A stretch of DNA of 64,000 bases from Thermothielavioides terrestris NRRL 8126 (lineage: Eukaryota > Ascomycota > Sordariomycetes > Sordariales > Chaetomiaceae), in the NCBI RefSeq assembly GCF_000226115.1, contig NC_016461.1, positions 2,728,001-2,792,000 on the forward strand. Direction: 5' to 3'. Numbering within the stretch: position 1 is the stretch's first letter; each line of letters opens with the position of its first letter. Positions 36,073-47,973 of the stretch are shown here, one piece after another. Both the position numbers and the translations under genes were made by a program. Under the pieces are notes generated by a model, which was not told the origin of the DNA, ran no database searches, and saw only the letters and a program-made list of their open reading frames with translations.

Positions 36073-36444
36073 CTAATCAAATCTTCCATCAAGCCGAGCA
36101 GACGGCGGGGCCGTCACAGTCGGCTGCGCAGGGGCATCATCGTTGCTCGGTTGGGAGACGGAAGCAAGCGAAACGGCGGAGCTGGATTCAACAGAGCTGG
36201 CGGGTGCCACAGCCGTGCTCGATGCGGAGATGGACTTGGGCAGCGTCGTTGCAGGTGTCGAGTCGACGGTTGCGGTGGCACGGCAGCTGACCGCCGCGAG
36301 ATCCGAGACAGAGGCCAAGATCGTGAGGATGCTCGTGGTCGTCTCGGTCACAGTAACGGCCTTGGGCTCGTAGGTAGGGCTCGCGGTGGTGGGGTCAAGG
36401 CTGGGCGCCGAACCCGAGAGGGCGCCGTCACGGACGTAGAACAT
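36073..36444 (-). CDS. Doubtful Ser/Thr/Ala-rich open frame
   Basis: 123-codon frame with ATG at 36444, rich in Ser, Thr, Ala and Val (TVTETTTSILTILASVSD). It resembles the low-complexity stalk of fungal wall proteins, but has no signal peptide or GPI signal and no recognisable domain. It may be an exon of a decayed gene or chance. Confidence 0.25.
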   Translation of the reverse strand: MFYVRDGALSGSAPSLDPTTASPTYEPKAVTVTETTTSILTILASVSDLAAVSCRATATVDSTPATTLPKSISASSTAVAPASSVESSSAVSLASVSQPSNDDAPAQPTVTAPPSARLDGRFD

Positions 36445-37664
36445 CGGCGGCTGCGCGTGGATAGATTAGACATTGGTGTCGTTGATGGCGTTGCCCCGAC
36501 AATTACCATCCTGCTGCCAGCGTTCCAAAGACGGGCAACGGCACTTACAACTGATGTCCCCAGCGGCGGCGGCGGACAGATAGGATTAGCCGAGCAAGCA
36601 AGCAACAAGATATCCGGTATTCCTTTAGGAACTACGTGGGGTATTGCAGAATCCTGACTACCGCCCTTAAGTTGACACGCAGAGGACGCGTTTGTCGGCC
36701 ATTATAACGAACGGTGGGCTACGAAAGAGCATGTAGCCTGAGGAACGATATTCCCCCAGCTCTCCATAAACATACCGCCGAACGAAATGAGTTCTCCTTG
36801 CCCTGGGTTCAGCGTCAGCCTCAGCGCCCAGCACGAGATAGCAACACCGACTCATCCATCACTGGAACTATCAATCATGTCCGTTCCATATGTCCAGTGT
36901 TAGCGGCTGTCAAGGGTGGTGAGTAATACCAATCAAGGCTCTTTCCATGAGGGATGGCCAGTAGTTCCAGCACGCGCGGAGGAGTAGCACCCGAGAGGCG
37001 GGCATCACTAGGTACCTTAGTTTGACTTCAGAGCAGATCGAGGGCCGGTCTAGGGGGAGTGTGATTCGAAATAAAAGAGTCTTGATGAACGACCGGGAGC
37101 TGGGCACACGAGAGAGGTTTCCATTTCAGAGCGCAGTCTGAACATGCACGAGGGCCATTACCCATTTTTGGCAGACGGCACGAGATTCACTATTGAGGGA
37201 GGCGCGCCCGATGTCGATTCAAAGTGGTCATGCATGCCGAGATACTCTACGTTTCAACAGGAGCATGTTCCATGGACCTGGTTCGTTCGGGTTCGTGAGC
37301 TCCTAGGTATGGAAGGACTGTCCCCCCCAGGAACGATGGCAAGGTGGCTGTGCCCTGCCGTACGCTGGCATGATACAAACCAAATTTGGGACGTAGGCGG
37401 GTCTCCGTCGGAGAAGAGCTACGGAGGTCCGGCGCTCGCCAGCTGGGTCTTATTCGGCGACTGAGAAACGATGTCTCAGAGCTACCGTGTAACCGCCATG
37501 TAGACCACCCGAACCCAGAACTCCGAACCCGATCCCCGGGCATCGGGATCCTTATAGCCAAGCTTGCCCCGTATGCAGCAGACGCACCGCGGCAACCCCT
37601 TCAACCAACGCCCTCGCCCTGGTCCAGTCAAGCCGTCGAGCTCGCCCGTCCTCCAACCATCACA
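36445..37664. other. Gene-free region upstream of the DHA1 transporter
   Basis: Short frames only; the right 150 bases are the MFS leader. Confidence 0.45.
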
Positions 37665-39330
37665 ATGCGCCTCCACACGCTTCACGAACTCGACAAAACA
37701 GAGGGAACCGTCCAGCTGCGCCGTGCTTCCTCCTCCCCGACCGGCGAGACGTCCTCGACGGCCTCGCTCGTGCTCTTCCCGACCCCGTCGGCCACGGACC
37801 CCAACGACCCGCTGCGCTGGCCGCGGTGGAAGAAGCACACGGCCTTCCTGTCGGTCTGCGCCTTCACCTTCCTGACCAACTACGGCATCGGCGGGCTGGC
37901 GCCGGCGTTCTACCCGCTGTCGCTCGAGTTCGGCCGGACGGCGTCGCAGACCGGCGCGCTCCTGCTTTGGCCGATCCTCGTGCTCGGCGCGTGCAACTTC
38001 CTCTGGGTGCCGCTGGCCAACTACCTCGGCAAGCGGCCCGTGTTCGTCGTCAGCTGCGGCCTGCTGTGCGCCAGCCTCGCCTGGGGCGCCGTCGCCCGCT
38101 CGTTCGAGTCGCTGCTCTGGTCGAACATTGTGGGTGCCTTCGCGGGCTCGTCGACCGAGGCGCTTGGCGCGAGTATCGTCAATGACTTGTACTTCTTGCA
38201 CGAGCGGGGCGCCATGATGGGCGTGTACACGGCGTTCATCTCGGGCGGGAACTCGATCGGACCGTTGGTGTGTGGCTTTGTCGTTACCGGCTTGAGCTGG
38301 CGATGGCACAAGTGGATTGCGCTGATACTGACGGGCATCAACTTTGTGACGGTGCTGTTGTTTGTGCCGGAGACGAGGTACTATCGTGCCGAGAGCCTGG
38401 GGCCCTTGGATGTGGCCTCGTCTTCGAGGGACAATGTGAATGCAAGCACGGATGCAGAAAAGGATGCGAATGGTGTTGTCAGTGAAGGAGAAGTGACAGA
38501 GCAGCGGGATACGGTGCCCAAGAAGACGTGGTTGCAGGAATTCAGGGTGTGGTCGGGGGTGACGCCAGACACGAACATTGTCCTGTTCTTCGCCCGGCCA
38601 TTGCCCCTGTTCGCCTACCCCTGCGTCATCTACGCGTTTCTCGGATACGCCGTCTCGCTGGTGTTGACGGCTTCGGTCAACATGCTCAACTCGTTCGTCC
38701 TCCAGGCTCCTCCGTACAGCTGGCCGGCCATGATCAACGGCCTGATCAACATCCCCGGTCTCCTCGGCAACCTTACGGGCTGCATCACGGGCGGCTGGCT
38801 TGTGGACAAGTTCTGTGACTGGAGAACCAGGCGCAATAAGGGGGTTTTCGAGCCCGAAACCAGGCTCTACCTGTGCCTCATACCGCTGGTCATCACTGGA
38901 GCAGGGTGCATCCTTTTCGGGTACGGCGTCGAGAGGACACTGCATTGGACAAGTCTCTTCTTCGGATACGGCATGATTTCGGTGGCACTGACGGCCATCC
39001 CGACCACAACGATGGCATACGTCTCGGACTGTGTCTTGCCCGTCAACTCGGATGCGCTGATGCTGGTCAATGGTGAGTTCCTCGTTCTGACGGTCTCCTC
39101 CCCAACCGGAGGAAAAATCAAGCACTAAAGCTACCGCAGGCTCCAAGAACATCGTCGCGTTCGGGTTTCTGTACGGAGTCGTACCGTGGGTCGAAAGGGT
39201 AGGCTATGTGGACTGCTTCGGCACCCAGGCCGGCATCTTTGTTGCCGTCATCGGCCTCGGCATGCTGCTGCTGATCCCGTTCGGCGAGAAGATCAGACAT
39301 GTCCAAGCACGGTGGCGCATTATCCTGTAG
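37665..39330 (+). CDS. MFS transporter, DHA1-like (12-TM type)
   Basis: Exons 37665-39072 and 39140-39330 encode 532 residues. DPNDPLRWPRWKKH before TM1 is the cytosolic motif of fungal DHA1 carriers of the Hol1/polyamine-drug type. Further landmarks are ANYLGKRPVFVVS (motif A position), SSTEALGASIVNDLYFLHERGAMMG between TM4 and TM5, and SGGNSIGPLVCGFV (motif C-like). A hydrophilic central loop rich in Glu/Asp/Asn (about 235-275) separates two six-helix halves; the second half has TASVNMLNSFVLQ. The ATG at 37665 starts a 35-residue polar tail before TM1; upstream codons in frame are unlike transporter. It is a plasma-membrane proton antiporter by family; the substrate is unknown. Confidence 0.87.
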
Positions 39331-39944
39331 CGGGGCGTCTCCTGCCAGCCAGCGCTTTCTTTTTTTTTTTTTTTTTTTTTTTTTTTTCTCCTTTTCAACA
39401 CGGAATCCGAGAATTGTGAGGTGGCTGGAGAGCTTTGGTCACGTCTTAAGCGTCGAGTCATCACATAAGGGGAAGATGAGATAGGTTAAAAGGTGAGAAG
39501 TGATCGAAGAGGGAACGAAATTGACTGTTCGATTGTCACACGGCGCAATCTGCACAACGGTGATTGCAGAACGAGACTGTTCGAAAATGCGGTTCGATGG
39601 TTCCCATTGGGCATTGCAACCCTTGAATGGATACCGTAGGCGAGGCTGACTTACAGGGGTCACTGGCAAGGGTATTTGGTAACGCGGCCCCGATGTGAGC
39701 CAATGGCGGGCGACAGCTGTGCGCAAGGCTGCGATGGAGGGGCAACTTCCTTAAATTTCACTGCGAGAAGCGACGCAACTCATCCCCGCCACTGCAATGA
39801 ACAGCCGACCCGAACAGCGACCCTGAGTACCCTTGGCATTCATTTCCCCAATCTTCAACACTAGAGGCACCGTATTTTTCCTGGCTTGCGACTCCCCGGA
39901 CAGATCGAACCATCTGTCTTTCCGTACGCGCGCCGATCCGAGCC
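39331..39944. other. Intergenic region with poly-T
   Basis: A 28-nt poly-T (39360-39387) lies 30 bases after the MFS stop; the rest is the promoter and leader of the Rpc34 gene. No gene seen. Confidence 0.5.
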
Positions 39945-41272
39945 ATGGCGACCGGCAGCCCAGCCGATGACTCCGCCAAGCTCCAGATTCTCAAAGATGC
40001 GCTGTACGACGAAATCAGGCAACATGGCTCAGAAACACGTCTCTTCACGCAGAGCGACCTTCTCGACCTTAACATCATTCCGCACAACGATGTCAACCTC
40101 CTTCTTCGGGTAGTCCAAGGGCTCACGGACGAGAAGCTGCTGGTTGGCACAACAAACCACCATGCCGGCCTGGCATGGCGATGGCGCAGCAGGGAGGAGG
40201 CAAAGAAGTAGGGCGTCTTTTCATTTAAACACACTCTCAGTCGGGACAATGCATTAACTGTGCCTCCAACAGGTACACCTCCCTGCCCAACGATGAGACC
40301 GTCATGGTCTACTCAATAATCGACGAGGCCGGCGCCGACGGCATTTGGAACCGCACGATCAAAAATCGGCTCAACATGCACGAGGCAGTGGTGAAGAGTT
40401 GCATCAAGTTCCTGGAATCCAAAGGCTACATTGCGAGCATGAAAAATGTCGAACACCCGAACAAGAAGATGTACATCAAAGCCACCCTTAAACCCTCCGA
40501 ACGCGCGACTGGCGGCCCCTGGTTCACCGAGGGCGAACTCGACACCGCTTTCATCTCCGAGCTCGAGGGCATCGTATTCGAGTACATCAAGACAAAGAGC
40601 GCCTACCGAGGATCACAACCCCATCCAGGGGGGAGTGCGCCCTCTTCCTCAAGCGGCGCGACCAAAGTCCCGAAAAGGGGCGCGGTCCTGGGCGGCGAGA
40701 CCACCAGCCGCGGCACCAAACGCGCCGCAACCGAGATCTCCACCGACGACGGCACCCCAGCACCCGCCGGCGCCGCAACCTCGCGCGGCAGCGGGAGCAG
40801 CGGCCATACCAAGACCCGGGCCGTTTTCCTGCCCATGCCGGCGGGCTACAAGCACTACCCGACGGTGGCGGAGATCGCCAAGTTCATCCACGACACGGGC
40901 ATCACGAACAACACGACGCTGAGCGAGGCGGACATCCAGCAGCTGGTGGACGTGCTGACGTACGACGGCCTGATCGAGCCGGTGCGGGTCGGCCGGCGGC
41001 GCGGGTACCGCGTCACGCGCGCCGCCCGCCAGGACACGGTGCCCTTCCACCGCCGCCAGAAGGAGCGCGCCGCCGGCATCGGCCTGGACCGCCCGCTCGT
41101 CGTCGGCGCCGAGCCGCTCGGCAACGGCCTGACCGAGGCCCCGTGCGGGCGCTGTCCCGTGTTCGACCTGTGCGAGGAAGGCGCGCCGGTCAGTCCGAGT
41201 AACTGCGTCTACTTCCTGCAGTGGCTGGAGCTGGAGGAGGCACCGAAGGAGGTGGCTGTTCCGCCGCCGTGA
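39945..41272 (+). CDS. rpc34: DNA-directed RNA polymerase III subunit Rpc34 (RPC6)
   Basis: Exons 39945-40207 and 40273-41272 encode 420 residues. Rpc34 belongs to the Pol III-specific Rpc82/34/31 subcomplex, which binds TFIIIB and opens promoters of tRNA and 5S genes in the nucleus. Winged-helix 1 covers about 10-85 (LFTQSDLLDLNIIPHNDVNL), winged-helix 2 about 90-165 (YSIIDEAGADGIWNRTIKNR, LESKGYIASMKNVEHPNKK), then a Ser/Gly/Ala-rich insert (about 195-265), the third winged-helix and a C-terminal cysteine motif C-x2-C-x5-C-x10-C (CGRCPVFDLC...C), the ligand pattern of the iron-sulfur cluster known in this subunit. It is longer than the roughly 317-residue yeast protein, mainly because of the insert. 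Confidence 0.93.
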
Positions 41273-41658
41273 GCGGCTCGTTTAATAGCGCGTGAGGAAG
41301 TTTTGCACGAAAATCGCCGAGGATTATACCCCTTTTCATGATTTGTACGAACCGGAGCTCGCGGCGTTGCTTGTCATGGTCATGAACCTAGATTAAGCTA
41401 GTTGGGGGATAAAATGGCTCAAGAGCACAACACTCCGTGCCGCCTGTGTGGCTAGAGCTTATTCGCGATGTGGTCCCGACAAATCACTTGGCTGTTTTCG
41501 AGACGAAAGGAGGAATGAAAAAGTTAAGCACAGGAACGCGGTGCTGTTCTCAATTTCATGGACGTTCGAACGGCCCAATCTTTGGAACCCAATGAAGATA
41601 TGCCACAGAAAGTGATCGCAGCCAATTCTTTTGGCGCCCAGCCGCCCCGGAACGGCAT
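41273..41658. other. Convergent intergenic region
   Basis: 3' UTRs of rpc34 (+) and cyclophilin (-). Nothing else recognised. Confidence 0.5.
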
Positions 41659-42649
41659 CTACTCCTGCGCGATGCCGCAGTCAACGATGGTCGGCTTCTT
41701 CGTGAGATCATCCCTGATGGCACCGCTCCTGCTGCCGGTGGCCTCGATGGCCTTGACGACCTTCCAGGACTCCTGGTCGGCAACCTCGCCGAACACGACG
41801 TGACGGCCGTCCAGCCACGAAGTGACGACGGTGGTGATGAAGAACTGGGAGCCGTTGCTGGAAGAGCGAGAGATGTCAGCTGGGCTGGTTATGCATGTTG
41901 CTGAGCCGCAGAGATGGGGCCGGCTTACGTGTTAGGGCCGGCATTGGCCATGGAGAGGAGGCCAGGGCGGTCGTGCCTCAGCTTGAAGTTCTCGTCGGCG
42001 AACCGCTCGCCGTAGATGGACTTGCCACCGGTGCCCTGGGATGGACAGTTAGCCCCGAGGGAGCAATTGCGGCTGTGAATATTCCACCAGGGTTCCCACA
42101 TTGCCACGAGTGAAGTCACCGCCCTGGAGCATGAACTCGGGAATGATGCGGTGGAACTTGGAGCCCTTGTAGCCGAAGCCATTTTGGCCGGTGCACAGCT
42201 CCCTGAAGTTCTGGGTGGTCTTGGGAACAACGTCGTCGAAGAGTCTGAAGTTGATCCGGCCCTTCTGATCTGTTGCAAGAGTTAGCGATTGGAAGCAACC
42301 TGGGACCTGATATGGGCGGATTCGACTAGATTCTGCCCAAAGTAGTCGAGACGCGGCGGAACGGCTGGTCCAAACTAAGGCAATGCTCGACCGCTACCAC
42401 ACAGCACCGGAATCGCTGGAAGCAGCGGCAAACACAGGTTCCAGGGAAGGGTGCGGGTGAAGGTTCAAATGAGAATATATTGAGTGTAAGTCAGGTCAAT
42501 ATTAGTCGGTACTTACCCTTCACCACTCCTGTGTCCTTGAAGTTCTCATCGAGAACAGGACCCTGCCACTCGAGCTCGAAGAAGCTTGCACACGGTGAGC
42601 CCGGCATCAGGCGTGGAGGAGAGGAGTGCGATACTCACACCTTGGACAT
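41659..42649 (-). CDS. cyp1: Cyclophilin A, peptidyl-prolyl cis-trans isomerase
   Basis: Five exons (42649-42639, 42584-42517, 42269-42100, 42035-41929, 41857-41659) encode 184 residues. It isomerises Xaa-Pro bonds and is the cyclosporin A receptor. The active-site set is complete: [16 protein letters not shown] (Arg, Phe, Met, Gln), [17 protein letters not shown] (Ala, Asn, Gln, Phe) and [11 protein letters not shown] (Trp, Leu, His). The first exon holds only 11 coding bases (MSKV split within Val), and the splice joins give an uninterrupted cyclophilin. In Neurospora a single gene makes cytosolic and mitochondrial forms from different 5' ends; I see no clear presequence here, so this call is the cytosolic form. 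Confidence 0.94.
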
Positions 42650-43780
42650 GGCGGCGGAAGATGCAGAGAAGGTCCGAACGGTGATTCCGATGGGAGATTG
42701 GAGGAACGGAGAACAAGACGAATTGAACGGTTTGGACGGAAGATTACGAAGGAGGGAGGAAGGCCGAGATGGAAGAGAGCAATGGCGGGGTAGGAGGGGT
42801 CGAAACATTTTCCGCTGAGAGCAGGGGTCAGTACCAGGTTAGCCAATTAGGTGGGCAGAGCACGAAGGTGTGGATCGACGAAAGGTTGGGATCGAGGACG
42901 AAGCCTGCACGTGACAAGTGAGGGGCAGAGTCTGAAGATCGAGCACAGCTACACTAGAGCTTCCATCCTTGTTGGGCTGTTGGGGGCTGCCAGAAAATGC
43001 TTGGAAACCGCCCGAGATCCAGCATCGACGCGGGATCCAGGGCGAGGTCCAGGGGAAATGGGAATATGGTGAGCAGAAGCGGCTATCACCCGCCAACGCT
43101 GCGAACAATGCCGGCACAAACGAGACCGGTAATGTTGCTGCGTGGAGAGGAAGTAGCCGCCATTCCGCGGTGTGCGTCGGGCTACCGCGGCTTGCCACCC
43201 CGTTCCTCCCCCACGCATGACGCGGATTGCGAGCATGCACGAAGCGGGACCGAAGCGGGACTTTCAAGCTGAGCTGGCGTGCCCATTGGCGCAGGCGATG
43301 CCGAGTCTGGCCTTGCAGACGGAGGATGGCGCTGTGCGAAGCTGGTTCGTCCCGAGTACACTCCGCCGAACTGGAACAGCAGAGAGCCGGCGCTGCGAGG
43401 ATGGCCGGAGACTGTCCGAATTTGCTCGGGCTCCGCCGGACGACGGCCGTATGCAACCGGCAGCAGACAGACGCTGCGGATCATCCGGGGGAGGACACGG
43501 GCTCGGCTCAGACCAAGCTGTGCAGGCTCCAGCTGGAGCTAGGAGCGGATGCCGGAAGGAGGGAGAAAAAGGAGAATAAACACGCACCGTTCTATTAGAC
43601 CGAGTCCTCTAGGCTTGGGAATAGTACAGGTCAAAGTACAACACGAATTGAAGGCTGGTGATGATGGAATGGCAGATTGAACAACCTGGAACCGAGAACC
43701 ACGACAGCGGCGCCGAATTTTTGTTTTGACGGGACTGTTGCAAAAAAGCGTTGACGTCCAATGAGCACACCCCGTGGCCT
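42650..43780. other. Gene-free region between cyclophilin and element 1
   Basis: Cyclophilin promoter side, then sequence with short overlapping frames only. The left boundary of the mobile element is at 43781. Confidence 0.5.
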
Positions 43781-43965
43781 TTGTCGTTTGCAAGCACCAG
43801 GTTAAAGTGGGTCCAAGTGCCTGCAACACACCCCAATTTGAACAACAGTAGCCAACAGTGGGCAACCATCGCCATCGATCTTGAAGCTATAGATACTGCA
43901 AAAAACGGCCTAAATAGCCATTTTCTAGTGTTTTTACGTGCTTGTTGATATCTACAGCTTAGTTA
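43781..43965 (+). repeat. Element 1 left terminal inverted repeat
   Basis: Inverted match to 48672-48855, including GGTTAAAGTGGGTCCAAGTG and CAACAGTAGCCAACAGTGGG. Confidence 0.9.
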
Positions 43966-44004
43966 GCACAACCATCGAGCCCCTGAACCTAGCCATCGAA
44001 GCCC

Positions 44005-44234
44005 GCCTTCGAACCGCCTAGGAACCTACCCTCGAACTGCCTAAGTGCCTACCCTCGAACTGCCTAGGAGCCCGCCTACGAACCGCCCCGGAGCCCGCCT
44101 ACGAACCGCCCCAGAGCTCGCCTACGAACCGCCCCGGAGCCCGCCTACGAACCGCCCAAGTGCCTGCCTTCGAACCGCCCTGGAGCCCGCCTACGAACCG
44201 CCTAAGTATTTGCCTTCGAACTGCCTCGGTAACC
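44005..44234 (+). repeat. 23-bp minisatellite, 10 units
   Basis: Ten exact-length 23-bp units with consensus GCCTACGAACCGCCCCGGAG plus three bases, just inside the left TIR of element 1. Units vary mainly by transitions. Confidence 0.88.
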
Positions 44235-44619
44235 GCCTCGCTATATACGTAATACGCCCTAGTTCTTTGCTTAGAGACAGGGCGCCTAGGCACTATAGTT
44301 CGATATATCAATGACCGCTAGAGGCGCCTAATCGCTATTATAATATACGTCGGGGAAACGCTATAGGTCATCGTATACAAGGTGGACATTAGCCTAATAT
44401 AGGTATACTAGTATAGGTATATATTCGACTTTACTAGCGATCCTTTTCCAAAGCCTAAGACGCTATAAAACTCTTATATATTATAGCTATAGGCTATAGA
44501 GGTTCGTTCTATATTGATATATTATTAGCGATCTTCCTAGCGGTTAGCTAATATATATATTGTATCTGTTAAGAGCTTTTTAACTACCTTATAAGTAAGT
44601 CCAACCTCTACTTCGATAA

Positions 44620-45380
44620 AATGTAGGCCTTCCTTCTCGAAGAATACTATATATTTATATCTCTATCAACGATATTACGTTATTTTTATATAGCCGATTA
44701 GAAGAAGAAGGTTGCTTTACAAAGAGGTATATAATAGAACTATATCCTTTGGCTTGATTATATTAGAAAAGTCGCGATATTTACCGCTAAGATGTTTATA
44801 TTCTATAACGAATTGGGCCTAGATCAAAGAGATAGTGTTTATTGTACTAGCTAAGCGCTATTAGGCGTTACTCCTATTGTCGACGACGTCGTTAAAAGAG
44901 GTAAACGCTACTATATCCTCTCTACGATTATAGTTAATAGCGTTTTTGATCTATTGGTCTAGTAGGGTTATAGCAATTAGGAAGGCTTCCTTATATAGCT
45001 TAAGGACTACGTTCTAGCTAAGATAAGGCTATTCCTAGACTACTATAGTATTCTCGTTATAGATAATGTATTATAGTATTGGAGCTATGCTATTAAACAA
45101 CTTTGTTAAGAGGCTAGTGTTCTACTATAGTATTTGCTACTATATTTGCTAGATTTGAACCCAATTGAAGCAACGTTCTATAATACAAAGGCTTATATCT
45201 ACTATAACTACTAGAAGATGCTTTTATAAGATTATTTAGAGGAAGACTTTAAGGAGTTCCTTCGTAGTGCCTATACTACTGTTGGTAACAACCTACTAAC
45301 GGTATATAGGTACTTTAAAAAAGCGATAATACCGTTCTAAGAGGAGGACAAGGCGGTAGATTATATAGTAGTATATTTAG
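44620..45380 (+). pseudogene. RIP-inactivated DDE transposase (Tc1/mariner/IS630, DDE_3 type)
   Basis: One plus-strand frame reads FTAKMFIFYNELGLDQRD, LLGVTPIVDDVVKRGKRY, YSILVIDNVL and LLLYLLDLNPIEATF. Aligned with the family pattern (MFIFxDESG..., LGVTPV...KRG+R, VLVMDNA, LPPYSPDLNPIE) every block is present and in the right order. The losses are the RIP kind: Asp to Asn at the first catalytic Asp, Pro to Leu and Ser to Leu in the PPYSPD block, and many TAG/TAA where Gln would stand. The second Asp and the NPIE Glu remain. It cannot be translated. The DDE_3 assignment follows family knowledge; whether it once moved this element or is a nested relic is open, as Tc1/mariner targets TA and these ends show CT. 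Confidence 0.72.
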
Positions 45381-45709
45381 AGTAGTTCTAGGAGTTCTAG
45401 AGCATTGGAACCGTTGGTTGAACACTATATCTTATAGATAGATTCCTAGTTATAGTTCGCTATTATCATTATTTATATATAAAGCTGTTGTCGAGCTATC
45501 TTCCTCCTTTTATATAATGTTATCCTAGTATCCTAGCGCCAACTCTTCTAGATCTAGCGGCCTAAACCTAGGTATATAACGGATCGAGGCATTGAGGAGG
45601 GAATCATATAGCAAATCGATCGACGAGTCGATAATTGAAGAAACTAGTATACAATTAAACGTTAGTTATATAATTATAATAACGTAGGAAGAATATACTA
45701 TCCTACTTA

Positions 45710-45830
45710 GTGCTCTATACAACGTATTTAGCGTGTTATACAGTGTGCCTCGCGCTCTGTATAGCTTGCTTAGTACATTGTACAACGTGTTCAGTGCTCT
45801 ATATAGCCTATTGGGTCTAGCGAGCTAGGT
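45710..45830. repeat. Degenerate short tandem repeat in element 1
   Basis: Several degenerate units of about 25-30 bp built on AGTGCTCTATACAACGTGTT-like sequence with many transitions. Confidence 0.5.
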
Positions 45831-47019
45831 TCTTGTCAAAGCTAGCTAGTTCTGTTTCTTCCTTTAAAAAGCCTTTCGTAGCGCTATAGAACGTAGCGAC
45901 AAAGTATTGTAGGAAGCTATTGTTAGAGAACTATATATCTAGAAGCTAACGAATGTTGTAAACCCTCCTACCCTCGATATATAGAGACCTACTAATCTAG
46001 TAGAGAGCTATTATTATATCCTTTTGACCTAATAGGTTGTATTGGCGAGCGAAGGTCTTAATAAAGTCATTGACTATATTAGAGGGTTCCTTTCCTTCTA
46101 GCTTAGGCAGCGGCGACGAAGAACGTAGTAGTAGGATGATCTCCTATAGGTTTACGTTGCTAGCAATAGATAGAGGCTTTCCTAGGCAAAGGGCGCCTAT
46201 ATTCGAATAAGGGGCTAGGAATCTAGTTGGCTAGGCTAGCTTAGGCGTATCGTTCTTTGCTATAGTCGAGGGAGCTAGGGGATATAGCGGATACCTAGGA
46301 TAGTATAGCGGTATACTATAGAACTATAGTGGTGGGTAAGGCGGTGCTATTATTTTATTTAGATCGTTTAAGTTGTTGCTATTAACATTGTTGATGAACT
46401 AGATCTCTCTATCTAGTAGTCGCTTAGTTATAACCTTACTATTAGGACCTATCTAAACGCTTTAATTAGCCTTAGTCTTCGTAGAACCGATCTATTTCTT
46501 AACTAAGGCACCTAGGGCGCTATCAACAGTAGCCTTCTGACATTCGATCTAGGTAGCCTACTTTGCTATCTCCTAAATAATGATAGGATAGTAGGTATTA
46601 TCGTTATTCATTTGGTAATAGAACTAGAACTGTATATCTATATCTTTACGGTAGTTTTGACAAGCTATACCTAGGTTATAGCGCTATTTATCTACTAGGA
46701 GATAGAAATACGCCTTATTTAGCTCTCGAGCATTATAATCTTCTACCTCTTATAATATTATATTTATAGGCGTCTTACGTTTAGCTACCAATCTCTAGCC
46801 CTCGCTAGTAGACGTAGCTAGTTCGGTTGACTACGTAGATCGACTAGTGTTGGCTAATACTATAGCAATATAATCGAATAGTTGGCGAGAAGGTATAGAC
46901 GTAGGAGGTAAGGGTATAGAAGCAACTAGGGATATTATTCGTAGTATATCGGTTAGCTCGAATTTATACTCGATACTAATAGAATAGTCCTTTGTAAGTT
47001 GGCTCAATAGCGCCTTCAT
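45830..47019 (-). pseudogene. Decayed minus-strand frame, possibly gag-like
   Basis: Read with stops tolerated, the minus strand gives SSPLPKLEGKEPSNIVNDFI, RQYNLLGQKD and FSNNSFLQYFVATFYSATKG, an order that recalls the charged 'gag-like' region of fungal retroelements. Upstream an ATG at 47019 opens KALLSQLTKDYSISIEYKFE. Many TAG/TAA stops interrupt it. The assignment is tentative; it may instead be a second gene of element 1. Confidence 0.3.
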
Positions 47020-47973
47020 TAGTTCGTTAGTACCGCTAATATATATTAGGCGCGTCTATAAAGAATATACCCTCTTTGAATTCGACTAGACCGTCGGGTT
47101 AGCTCTTATACTTATATAGGCAATTGCATTTATAGAAGTAGCTATATACTTAAGGTCTAATATAATACTACTTCGTTGAACATTGTTGACTACTTCGTTA
47201 TATAGGCTAGATATAATATCTTCGATCTTTACGCCTAAATTGTTACTAATAGCTAAATCGTTAACCTTGTCGCCCTATTCAATGTGTTCTACCGGAACTT
47301 CATAGCGATAGGTCCACTCCTATAGAAGTGGTAGTAGTATTCGAAGGCTCTAATAGAATATATTTAGGAAGAATATAGCAGTATAGGTAATGTTAACGAT
47401 AATCGTACTTAGTAGGGTAGACTGTTCCGCCGATATATTGTTGGCTCGACAACGAGGGGAACACAATATATAAGCTAGCGGCGAAGCATTTAGTATAGGC
47501 GATTAGAAGTGGTCTTAGGTTTAGGCCTACGATCGTACTAATAGTAGCAAGGTATCTAGTATAAGCGATTAGAAGCGGTCTTAGGTTTAGGCCTACAATA
47601 GTACTAATAGTAGCGAGGCATTTAGCGATCGAGAAGGCTAGTACAATAGATATAACACATTGAACTATTATAATAGCTATAGTAGTAAAGATAAAAGCTC
47701 ATTATATATATAGATATCAATATCTTCCTTTTATAAATAGCTTTACAAAGCCTCCTCTATATTAAAACCTTTTTCTAAATCAAGTATTTCGATTAGTTTA
47801 AAGGATAGTGATCAAAGGCGTTGCAGTTAATAATCTAAACGCCCCTAGAATATAGAATACGATTTCGAATATACTTAGGACTTCGAATAAAAGGTAGGCT
47901 TTGATCAAGAGTATAAATGAGCAATAGATACGCTTCTATTCTATAGCTTCGATATATTATAAGCCTAGCAACG

